Below are positions 1-6,773 of a DNA stretch of 64,000 bases, one piece after another. The stretch is from the NCBI GenBank assembly GCA_016841605.1, contig JAENYV010000007.1, positions 1 to 64,000 on the forward strand. Direction: 5' to 3'. Position numbers and translations under genes: made by a program. This stretch comes from Dethiobacter alkaliphilus (GTDB lineage: Bacteria; Bacillota; Dethiobacteria; DTU022; UBA8154). The notes under the pieces were generated by a model. That model saw only the letters and a list, made by a program, of their open reading frames with translations. It made no database searches and had not been told where the DNA came from. How positions within the stretch are numbered: position 1 is the stretch's first letter; every line of letters starts with the position of its first letter.

Positions 1-119
1 GAAACGAAACAGCAAGATTAATTCGTTTATTAAACTAACGAGGATGCGATAGTTGGGTAGAATTTAGACTGCCTACTTAAGCGGTTTTTTCATGACCAAA
101 ATAACCAACAGCTAAAATA

Positions 120-142
120 AAGCCCCAGGAGGGCTTATTTTT
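120..142 (+). terminator. Rho-independent terminator upstream of scaffold gene
   Basis: AAGCCC (120-125) and GGGCTT (131-136) form a 6-bp stem around a 5-nt loop, followed by ATTTTTAT. It sits just before the ribosome site of the scaffold gene, so it may end or attenuate transcription from upstream head genes outside the window. Confidence 0.55.
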
Positions 143-168
143 ATATCAATTTTTAGGAGGTGGCCCAG

Positions 169-945
169 GTGGCCAAGAACATAATCCCGGTCCAGGAGAT
201 CGGAAAAGTAAAAAGAAGCAGATTCTTCAACCTTCAGTTGTTTGCAGACGATGGCGATCCGCCCCCTGCCAAGGGTGGCGGCTACTCTGCAGCCTACGTC
301 CAAGATCTCCGAGACGAAGCTGCTAATTGGCGCAAGAAATTGAGAAAAGCTGAAGAAGAGCGTGACGACTACAAAACGCAGATGGAGGCTGCGAACAAGA
401 AAGTGATCGACCTGGAAGGTCAAAACAAGACGTTCCTGGAGAGCGTCTGTAAGGTTTTGGAGCTGGACGCTTCAAAAGTAAAACCAGAAGAAGTCGTGGC
501 CAAAATCAAAGAAGCGACATCACAAAGCAGCGTCACCGTGGAGAAAGCCCAGGAGGCCTTGAGAAAAGCTGCTTTCATGGCATCAGCAGTCAAGCAGGGC
601 ATACGGAAAGAGGCCCTGGAAGATGCCTACAAGTTGGCGGATTTTTCAGCCGTGAAAGTGGACCTGGAGTCCATGACCGTATACGAGACAGACAAAGACG
701 GCAAGCAAGTGGTAGGCAAAGACAACAACCCTGTAACCGGCCTGGACTCCCTGGTGGAGGGTATGGCCAAGGAGAAATCATGGTTGCTGGGTAAAACCAG
801 CAGCGGCATCGGCGGCTCCTCTAACCCTGGTGGTGAGGGAGAGCCTCCTGGAGAACCGGAAGGTTTCGGATCAAAGCTGGGCAAGAAGCAGAAGGAACAG
901 AGCAAGAAATCAAACGAGAGCCAGAACCTTTATTTTCCCAGTTGA
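169..945 (+). CDS. Phage capsid scaffolding protein (GP20-like)
   Basis: Predicted internal scaffold that guides capsid assembly and is then lost. The first residues carry the motif RFFNLQLFADDG, an N-terminal NLQLFA signature also present in the capsid protein two genes downstream. It is followed by a long Lys/Glu-rich coiled-coil region (about residues 45-110) and a Gly/Pro-rich, strongly basic tail. This matches the phage minor structural protein GP20/scaffold type in size and position. The GTG at 169 is preferred because AGGAGG (155-160) lies eight bases upstream, whereas the GTG at 160 overlaps that site. The decoration and capsid genes follow on the same strand. Confidence 0.8.
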   Translation: MAKNIIPVQEIGKVKRSRFFNLQLFADDGDPPPAKGGGYSAAYVQDLRDEAANWRKKLRKAEEERDDYKTQMEAANKKVIDLEGQNKTFLESVCKVLELDASKVKPEEVVAKIKEATSQSSVTVEKAQEALRKAAFMASAVKQGIRKEALEDAYKLADFSAVKVDLESMTVYETDKDGKQVVGKDNNPVTGLDSLVEGMAKEKSWLLGKTSSGIGGSSNPGGEGEPPGEPEGFGSKLGKKQKEQSKKSNESQNLYFPS

Positions 946-1000
946 GGATTGAATTGTGAAGCGAATTAAACGAAACAAATATTTAACTTAACGGAGCGTG

Positions 1001-2092
1001 ATGAATATGAGCAAGTTTGTGGAGACCGAATACGGAAGCACTCAAGAAATCTTAAAATTTCCGGATCACTATGTAGCACTGGCCGTTATGGTCAGCGACG
1101 ACGGTGTTGTAGCTAACGATAACGGCAAGAAAATTGTCTCAAAAGGCACTATTGTCGGCGGGGCGTCGAATCCCGTTTTAGAAAATCTTGACGAGGCTGT
1201 CGTGGATAAATTTGTGGCAGCTATCGCAGCAGTAGCAGCAAGCCTGGCTACTGGTGATTCAGAAGACGATAACGATCTTTACTATACCGCTAAAGAAGCC
1301 GGGGCAGACGGCAACGATATCACAATTGAATACGTTGATCCCCGGTCGCCTACTGTTGCAGCCGCAGTGGCTGTGGCAGTCAGCGCAATTACTGTAACGT
1401 TGGCAAACTCTACAGCTGTTTTGGCGTCGACAACTACAGGCGTTGAGGGCGACAATAATGGTCTTACCTGGACATCGAAGCTGCCCGGCGTGGATGGTAA
1501 TGATATCGTCGTTGTGCTTCAAGATCCGGCTGGCAACGAACAGGAGCTTGCTATTACCGTAACCGGTAAGACGATTATGGCTAGTTTGGCGACTGACGGA
1601 GCGGGAGCAATCACGACAACAGGAGTCCAACTGAAGGCTGCTATTGAAGCCGATGAAGACGCTAACGCCCTAGTCACGGTAGAACATACGGGAGCATCTA
1701 CCGGAGCCGCAGCTGTAGTAGATGAAGTTGCTGACTTGGATGGCGGAGACGACGGTGCAGTTGAGTCTACAGCGGCAGATATTGTCGCTGCACTTGAAGG
1801 CGATGACGATGCTATGGCACTGGTTGACGTTGAGGCAAGTGAAACCGATACCGGGGTAGTCGAAGCAATGGCCGCCACCAATCTGGCAGGTGGTGTAGAC
1901 GCAGCTGCAGCATCTGTTACCGGCGCTGAAGGGGTCTTGATGAATGACGTTGATGTAACCTATGGCGCAAAAGAAGGAGCTCTAATAATTCACGGCTTTG
2001 TTGCTATTGATAAGCTGCCGTATGATGATGACAATGCGGATGCGGCGGCAGCTGCCGAAAGTGTGTTGGATATGATCCACTTTATTAAGTAA
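1001..2092 (+). CDS. Head decoration/head fibre protein with Ala/Asp-rich repeats
   Basis: Likely a protein of the outer capsid surface. The N-terminal part (FPDHYVALAVMVSDDG and following) and the C-terminal part (VLMNDVDVTYGAKEGALIIH) resemble two halves of the small decoration proteins found between scaffold and capsid genes. They are separated by about 220 residues of very acidic Ala/Val/Thr/Asp-rich sequence. That insert contains at least two related modules with the motif G-[AV]-DGNDI followed by a beta-rich segment. There are almost no Lys or aromatic residues in the insert. The ATG at 1001 (or 1007) follows GGAG at 993. The decoration role rests on position and composition; the split-domain reading is inference. 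Confidence 0.65.
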   Translation: MNMSKFVETEYGSTQEILKFPDHYVALAVMVSDDGVVANDNGKKIVSKGTIVGGASNPVLENLDEAVVDKFVAAIAAVAASLATGDSEDDNDLYYTAKEAGADGNDITIEYVDPRSPTVAAAVAVAVSAITVTLANSTAVLASTTTGVEGDNNGLTWTSKLPGVDGNDIVVVLQDPAGNEQELAITVTGKTIMASLATDGAGAITTTGVQLKAAIEADEDANALVTVEHTGASTGAAAVVDEVADLDGGDDGAVESTAADIVAALEGDDDAMALVDVEASETDTGVVEAMAATNLAGGVDAAAASVTGAEGVLMNDVDVTYGAKEGALIIHGFVAIDKLPYDDDNADAAAAAESVLDMIHFIK

Positions 2093-2120
2093 GTGGTAAA
2101 AATTTTTGGGAGTGATGATT

Positions 2121-3218
2121 ATGAGCAAGCGAATGAATTTGCAGCTCTTTGCAGGCGAACAAACTATTTTCGATATGGTCAATGCCAAAGAAATCGCAAC
2201 CTACTGGACTGAGGCTTCTGAAAATAAGGTTCCTTATCTGGGGGCGACTTTGTTCCCGGCTAAAAAGCAGCTGGGCCTCGATCTTAGCTGGATTAAAGGT
2301 GCTCAGGGGCTGCCGGTAGCGCTGACCCCCAGTGCTTTCGATACCAAGGCCACCTTGCGGGACCGGATCGGCGTCAAAAAAATTGAGACTGAGATGCCAT
2401 TTTTCCGTGAGGCCATGAGGATCGGTGAGAAAGACCGGCAGGAAATTAACAAGCTTCTGGCTGCTTCTAACCGGGCAACTTTGGAGCCGATCTTAAACCG
2501 CATCTTCGACGATGCCGGGAATTTAATTTCCGGCGCAGAGGTCCAGGCTGAGCGTATGCGGATGCAGCTGCTTTCGACCGGGAAAATCAAAATTACTGCA
2601 GAAAATCGTATGAGCTACGATTACGATTATAAGTTGCCTGCGTTGCATAAAGCTACATTGGGCGATGGGGAAACAGTGAAATGGTCTGACGCGGCAACCG
2701 CCACCCCGGTTCAAGATATCCAGGGTTGGCAGGATACCGTCGAAGAGGACACCGGCATCCGTCCAACCCGGGCGGTCTGTACTCGGAAAACCTGGAACTA
2801 CCTGCTGGTCAACAAAAGCATCCGGTTGGACATGGACCCTATTGGCGGCGAAAACCGAATTATGACTGATGCCATGCTGCAGCAGTATTTGAGCACAAAG
2901 CTGGGTCTTTCCGTGGCTGTATACAACAAAAAATATCACGTTACCCTGGGCGGAGCATCTTACCTGTTTTTCCCGGATGACGTATTCACATTAATTCCTG
3001 AAGGTAGCTTAGGGAATACCTATTACGGCACCACTCCGGAGGAAAGTGATCTGCTTTCCGGAGGCACCGATGCAGAGGTAAGTATTGTCAATACCGGCGT
3101 GGCCGTAACTACCATTAAGGAGCCGCATCCGGTGAACGTAATAACCGTTGTGTCGGCAATTACCCTGCCATCCTTTGAAGCGATCGATGCAATCTTTGTG
3201 GCGACTGTGCATAGTTAA
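2121..3218 (+). CDS. Major capsid protein (phage capsid E family)
   Basis: Main shell protein of the head, HK97-like fold. At about 365 residues it has the usual length, and its body (for example KVPYLGATLFPAKKQ, GLPVALTPSAFD and LYFFPDD-like segments near residue 285) matches the phage major capsid protein E family. The start at ATG 2121 follows GGGAGTGATG. The first residues are MSKRMNLQLFAGEQ, so it shares the NLQLFA element with the scaffold. No cleavable delta domain is visible, which fits a separate scaffold gene. The C-terminal 40 residues are hydrophobic and beta-rich. Confidence 0.9.
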   Translation: MSKRMNLQLFAGEQTIFDMVNAKEIATYWTEASENKVPYLGATLFPAKKQLGLDLSWIKGAQGLPVALTPSAFDTKATLRDRIGVKKIETEMPFFREAMRIGEKDRQEINKLLAASNRATLEPILNRIFDDAGNLISGAEVQAERMRMQLLSTGKIKITAENRMSYDYDYKLPALHKATLGDGETVKWSDAATATPVQDIQGWQDTVEEDTGIRPTRAVCTRKTWNYLLVNKSIRLDMDPIGGENRIMTDAMLQQYLSTKLGLSVAVYNKKYHVTLGGASYLFFPDDVFTLIPEGSLGNTYYGTTPEESDLLSGGTDAEVSIVNTGVAVTTIKEPHPVNVITVVSAITLPSFEAIDAIFVATVHS

Positions 3219-3275
3219 GAAGCAGGGGTCGGCGCAGCTATACCGGCCCCTTATAAGTAAAAAGCAGGTGATAAC

Positions 3276-3632
3276 ATGTCTGTAAGCATCCAGGATGCAA
3301 GCGAATATTTTGCAGAACGGCTCAATACCGACGCCTGGGACGCAGCGAATGATTCAACCAAAACAAAGGCTTTGGCACAGGCCGAAAAGCATCTCGAATC
3401 GTACCGGTACCGGGTTAATAGTAGCACCCGGTTTTTTTATGCTGTATGCGAGCAGGCGCTCTGGTTGCTTCGAGGCGACAAGCGCTCCGAGCTTCAGCAG
3501 GCCGGGGTCCAGGGGTTCGGCATAGGCAGCACGTCGGAACAGTTTAATTTACGGGGGCGGGACCCAGCTATCGCTCCTCAAACATGGATCTATTTACGGG
3601 GAACCGGCGTAAAGGCAGGACAGATAAGATGA
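3276..3632 (+). CDS. Head-tail connector protein (gp6-like)
   Basis: A 118-residue, mainly alpha-helical protein directly after the capsid gene. Size, position and sequence character (acidic N-terminal helix, then a second helix with AEKHLESYRYR) fit the gp6/DUF3199-type connector that sits under the portal and forms the head exit. The ribosome site is GCAGGTGA before ATG 3276. The stop codon overlaps the next start in an ATGA arrangement, which points to translational coupling with the adaptor gene. Confidence 0.65.
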   Translation: MSVSIQDASEYFAERLNTDAWDAANDSTKTKALAQAEKHLESYRYRVNSSTRFFYAVCEQALWLLRGDKRSELQQAGVQGFGIGSTSEQFNLRGRDPAIAPQTWIYLRGTGVKAGQIR

Positions 3633-3928
3633 TAGAAGCATATCTCAACCAAACAGCCGTCTGGTATAGAGCAACCGGAGATATGAACGAGTATGCCGAA
3701 CCTGTTTACGCTGATTCAGTGAATATCTCGGTCCGCTGGGAAGGTAAGCGCAGGCTTGTGCGAGATAAAGAAGGCCAGGAGATAGTTTCCGAAGCCGAAG
3801 TGCTCTGTATTGATGCTGTCCAAGAAGGTGATCTTTTGGAATACGACGGCAGGAAGTGGACCGTGATCACAGTATCCCCCGTCCCTGACTTGGACGGGAC
3901 GGAGAATCACCGGGAGGTGGCGGTGTAA
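3629..3928 (+). CDS. Head-tail adaptor / head closure protein
   Basis: A 99-residue beta-rich protein with the layout of SPP1 gp16-like head closure proteins: an N-terminal strand (TAVWYRATGDMNEYAEPVY), a central WEGKRRLVRDKEGQEI segment, and a C-terminal region describing a small barrel (LEYDGRKWTVITVSPVPD). It closes the head and receives the tail in this family. The ATG at 3629 is chosen because it overlaps the previous stop codon (ATGA); an upstream in-frame start would overlap the connector gene by about 45 bases. Confidence 0.7.
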   Translation: MIEAYLNQTAVWYRATGDMNEYAEPVYADSVNISVRWEGKRRLVRDKEGQEIVSEAEVLCIDAVQEGDLLEYDGRKWTVITVSPVPDLDGTENHREVAV

Positions 3929-4359
3929 TGGCAAATAGGACAAAGTGGCGCACTAAAGAAGCGATTAAGATAGCCGAAAAAGCCGGTCTTGATGCTTTGC
4001 GAGAGGGCGGAGAAGCGATTTTAACCGAAGCTATAAACGAGACTCCTGTCGATACCGGGACCCTGCGACGGAGCGGAACAGTAACAGTGGGAGGGCTGCC
4101 GGATTCACAGCAGGTATTTGAAGCGGCAAAGGCTGGCACAGAGCATAAGGATGCTTTCCCAGAGTCAGTGGGCAGAAAAAAAGCCATCTATGTCAGCTTT
4201 AATACACCGTACGCCAGGCGCCAGCATGAAGCGCTTGGCTACAATCACCCGCTGGGGGGCGGACCTAAGTACCTCGAAAACCCATTTAACCGTAACAAAA
4301 GCAAGGTAAAGCGCCTTGCAGAGCGGCGCATAAAGAAAGCCCTGCGAGAGGAAGAGTGA
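3928..4359 (+). CDS. HK97 gp10-like tail component
   Basis: A 143-residue protein with the hallmarks of the HK97-gp10 family: an N-terminal helix, the motif NETPVDTGTLRRSG near residue 40, and a central YVSFNTPYARRQHE followed by GGGPKYLENPFN. Family members form the tail-to-head joining ring or help tail completion. It starts at ATG 3928, overlapping the final codons of the previous gene after GGGAGGTGG. The C-terminus is a basic helix, typical for the family. Confidence 0.8.
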   Translation: MANRTKWRTKEAIKIAEKAGLDALREGGEAILTEAINETPVDTGTLRRSGTVTVGGLPDSQQVFEAAKAGTEHKDAFPESVGRKKAIYVSFNTPYARRQHEALGYNHPLGGGPKYLENPFNRNKSKVKRLAERRIKKALREEE

Positions 4360-4366
4360 TACCGGC

Positions 4367-4792
4367 ATGATGCTCAATGATATCGGTGATTACTTAGGCG
4401 ATTATTTGCAAGGCCAAGGTTTTTTCATACAAGCTTCTTTCCCCGCAGAATATGATGATGGCAATGCTGGTGATTCTGTGTTTCTCGGTTTTATGCCTGA
4501 CAAGCCGGATGACTGTATTGCGCTGTTCGAGTATACGGGCAGACCCCCAGACCTGCATTGGAACGGGGAGTATCCGGGCCTGCAGGTGCGAGTTCGAAAT
4601 GAAAGCTATTTAGCGGGCAGGGCAAAAATCGGAGAAATAGCGAAGTTGCTACACGGGCTGCACGAAACATATCTGAGTGGAACCCGGTACCTGCTCATCA
4701 AAGCCCGCGGGTCCCCGGAAGTTTTAAAGCGTGACAACAGTAACCGCATTGAGTGGTTCGTTAATTTCGAAATCATGAAGGAGAGTGAGTAG
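4367..4792 (+). CDS. Minor capsid / tail terminator-like protein
   Basis: A 141-residue protein resembling the phage minor capsid protein family found between gp10 and tail-tube genes, where many phages carry the tail terminator. Visible features are the acidic start (NDIGDYLGDYLQGQG), the strand FIQASFPAEYDD and the motif PDKPDDCIALFEYTGRPPDL, which is conserved in this family. The C-terminal region RIEWFVNFEIM is probably a beta strand. Two consecutive Met codons are possible starts after GAGGAAGAGTG. The terminator role is inferred from position. Confidence 0.65.
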   Translation: MMLNDIGDYLGDYLQGQGFFIQASFPAEYDDGNAGDSVFLGFMPDKPDDCIALFEYTGRPPDLHWNGEYPGLQVRVRNESYLAGRAKIGEIAKLLHGLHETYLSGTRYLLIKARGSPEVLKRDNSNRIEWFVNFEIMKESE

Positions 4793-4793
4793 C

Positions 4794-5177
4794 ATGGCGA
4801 TCACTGGAACAGGTGGAGCCGTAAAACTTGGTTCTAACAAAGTAGCAGAGATTTCAAATTGGTCCTTAGATTTAGGTGCAGATGATGTTGAGACCACTAA
4901 TTTTGATAGTGAAGGCTGGAAAGAATACTTGGCTGGCTTAAAGGAGTGGAGCGGTAGCGCAGAGGGCAACTTTGTGGCTGACGATACCAACGGACAGAAG
5001 GCAATCTTATCAGCGTGGCTTGCGGGAAACGCCTTGGATTTCATTTTTGAAGTTTCTTCCGGGGTAACATTCTCCGGCTCTGCGCTAGTGAAGCCGAGCA
5101 TTGAGGTGCCGGTGGACGACAAGGCGTCGTTCAGTTGCGATATTCAGGGTACCGGCGCGCTAACGTTGCCGACTTAA
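4794..5177 (+). CDS. Tail tube protein (first paralogue)
   Basis: A 127-residue protein that should form the hexameric tail tube. It shows the beta-sandwich pattern of the family: ISNWSLDLGADDVETTNF, then EGWKEYLAGLKEWSGSAEG, and a C-terminal CDIQGTGAL. Start at ATG 4794 after GGAGAGTGAG; an in-frame GTG at 4785 overlaps the preceding gene and lacks a separate site. The next gene is a longer paralogue sharing the W-K-E-[YF]-L...W-S-G-S-A-E core. Confidence 0.75.
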   Translation: MAITGTGGAVKLGSNKVAEISNWSLDLGADDVETTNFDSEGWKEYLAGLKEWSGSAEGNFVADDTNGQKAILSAWLAGNALDFIFEVSSGVTFSGSALVKPSIEVPVDDKASFSCDIQGTGALTLPT

Positions 5178-5192
5178 AAGGAGCTGATAGAA

Positions 5193-5807
5193 ATGGCAAT
5201 AAGCGGCATGACTGGGGCGGTATATGTTTCTGATGTAAACACCGCCCTGGTTTCTTTTAGTGACGAGGCGACTACTGGAGATGGAGAGCGGAAGCGTTAT
5301 CAGGTTGTTGATGATGACTATAGGTACTGGTCGCCCGATGAGCCGGTCACGGTCAAGAAAAACGATATTACGATAACAACCGGCTTTACGCTGGAGCGGG
5401 CCGGGGGCTTTGTGGTATTTGAAGAGGCGCTGGATGCCGAGGACGAAGTTACCGTCTCCGGTGAGGCCCTTACTCTCATCCAGGCCGGAGGCTTCTTCAA
5501 TTGGAGCGTGGACGGTGACGGAGAGGATGCCGACGCTACTACGTTTGTTTCAGGTGGATGGAAAGAGTTTCTCCGGACACTCAACGGCTGGAGCGGTAGC
5601 GCGGAGGCCTACTGGGGTGATACGCAATTCTTTGATTCCCTGGGGCAGATCGTTGTCGTAAAGCTATTTATTGATTCCGGAGCGGCGCAAGACTGCATTG
5701 AAGGCTTTGCAATAATAAACGGCGACGGTATTGAGGCACCGGTTGACGGCTTGGTGCAGGAAACGGTGGATTTCACTGGTACCGGGCCGCTGTATTTAAG
5801 GATGTGA
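5193..5807 (+). CDS. Tail tube-like protein (second, longer paralogue)
   Basis: A 204-residue paralogue of the preceding tube protein. Residues from about 99 to the end repeat its fold pattern (FFNWSVDGDGEDADATTF, GGWKEFLRTLNGWSGSAEA, VDFTGTGPLYLRM). An N-terminal extension of about 95 residues (ISGMTGAVYVSDVNTALVSF and a VTVKKNDITITTGF segment) has no counterpart in the first copy. It could decorate the tube or form a specialised tube end. The ribosome site is AAGGAGCTGATAG before ATG 5193. Confidence 0.65.
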   Translation: MAISGMTGAVYVSDVNTALVSFSDEATTGDGERKRYQVVDDDYRYWSPDEPVTVKKNDITITTGFTLERAGGFVVFEEALDAEDEVTVSGEALTLIQAGGFFNWSVDGDGEDADATTFVSGGWKEFLRTLNGWSGSAEAYWGDTQFFDSLGQIVVVKLFIDSGAAQDCIEGFAIINGDGIEAPVDGLVQETVDFTGTGPLYLRM

Positions 5808-5815
5808 GAAGAAAT

Positions 5816-6007
5816 ATGGAAAAGAAACGTTTAACGCTAAATATTAGTTTGACCGATCTTGATGTTTTTGAAGAGCTTTTGGGCGTATTAAAAGAAGTAA
5901 CTGAAGATGAGAGGATAGACATCCGTGTTCGCCTTGAAATAACAAAAAAAATCCTGGCCGTTGGAGAAAGGGCAGGCATCGGAGCGGAGGTAAACCATGC
6001 GCGATAA
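5816..6007 (+). CDS. Small acidic helical protein of the tail region
   Basis: A 63-residue protein I do not recognise. It is Leu/Glu/Lys-rich and predicted helical (LTLNISLTDLDVFEELLGVL). It sits between the tail tube and the tail chaperone pair, and its 3' end overlaps the next gene by 11 bases. ATG 5816 follows GAGAAGAAAT. Position suggests a tail assembly accessory, but no family assignment is made. Confidence 0.6.
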   Translation: MEKKRLTLNISLTDLDVFEELLGVLKEVTEDERIDIRVRLEITKKILAVGERAGIGAEVNHAR

Positions 6008-6335
6008 AACAATAAAATTTGTCGGTAAAGAAATCAGGGTCGAAGAAAAAAGAATCGGCGATCTTGAAAAAATAGTTACTGAGTTTTTTCCAGGGAGCAA
6101 AGGTAATATTAACAAAATTGACATCGGCAGCATCCTGGAGCAGGCCGGATTTGATTTGCTCTACAAGAAGCTGCCGGTAATTTTCCCTGACATAACCGAA
6201 AGCGATATTAAAAACTCTTACATGAGCGAAATTGAAGAGCTTGTGGAGGCCTTCATCGACGTAAATTTTTTCGGAATAAAGCGGCTGGTGAAACCGCTGC
6301 TTGGTTTGGTTCAAGTTGGCTTACCACAGAAGTAG
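5997..6335 (+). CDS. Tail assembly chaperone, gpG-like part
   Basis: A 112-residue protein in the place of lambda gpG, before the tape measure. It begins IKFVGKEIRVEEKRIGDLEKI and contains an acidic helix (SEIEELVEAFIDVNFFGI) followed by a basic end. In this family the chaperone coats the tape measure during assembly, and a minor frameshifted product adds a T domain. Here the following frame stays open from 6236 and leads directly into the gene at 6338, and a U-UUU-UUC site at 6266-6272 is in the correct register for a -1 shift. Confidence 0.7.
   Translation: MRDKTIKFVGKEIRVEEKRIGDLEKIVTEFFPGSKGNINKIDIGSILEQAGFDLLYKKLPVIFPDITESDIKNSYMSEIEELVEAFIDVNFFGIKRLVKPLLGLVQVGLPQK
6266..6272 (+). promoter_or_regulatory. 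Candidate -1 ribosomal frameshift site
   Basis: The gpG-like frame reads AAT TTT TTC here, giving the heptamer T-TTT-TTC in X-XXY-YYZ register. An AGCGG/CCGCT hairpin (6280-6284 with 6294-6298) lies eight bases downstream. A -1 shift would continue through 6335 without a stop into the reading frame that begins at 6338, making a gpGT-like fusion. The fusion is inferred from layout; no product has been measured. Confidence 0.6.
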
Positions 6336-6337
6336 TA

Positions 6338-6688
6338 GTGCTGCTGGCCCGGGAGTTCGGCTGGACGCTGGATGCGATGCGGCAGATGAAACCAAGTGAG
6401 TTATTCGCAATTTTGTCGGAGCTGCAGCGGCAAGTGGCCATTGAAAAGTATAATGAGCAGCGGAATCACTGGGCTTTTCTGGCTGCGGTAATAGCTAACG
6501 GATTTAGTCGTATTGCCGGGATGCTTAGCAAGAAAAAGCCCAAGATGGTGGGGCCGGACGACTTTATGGGCAAGGACGCAAAAAAAATGCTCCAGCAGTT
6601 ACTGAAGCAGGATAATTCGGGAGAAAAAAATTGGAGTAAGCATATCGGGGATGCAAAAGCTAAGGGGCTCCGTGGGCCGTGGAGTTAA
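6338..6688 (+). CDS. Tail assembly chaperone, gpT-like part
   Basis: Residues LAREFGWTLDAMRQMKPSEL near the start match the T-domain pattern that usually follows a frameshift in Firmicute phages. The reading frame is open upstream to 6236, and the stretch AAWFGSSWLTTEVVVLL just before the GTG at 6338 looks like real protein, so most product is probably made as a fusion with the preceding gene. The GTG at 6338 has no convincing ribosome site. The C-terminal half is basic (AGMLSKKKPKMVGPDDFMG). Confidence 0.65.
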   Translation: MLLAREFGWTLDAMRQMKPSELFAILSELQRQVAIEKYNEQRNHWAFLAAVIANGFSRIAGMLSKKKPKMVGPDDFMGKDAKKMLQQLLKQDNSGEKNWSKHIGDAKAKGLRGPWS

Positions 6689-6773
6689 GTTTCAGTCCCC
6701 TACCTGCTGCATTTAACGAAGGCACTCTCACATGAGGGTGATTTTATTATCTGCAAGAAAGGAGGTGCTTTAA

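Noticed and set aside
627-905. Leftward frames within the scaffold gene
   Set aside because: They are antisense to a gene with clear protein features and strong ribosome site, and they show no motifs.
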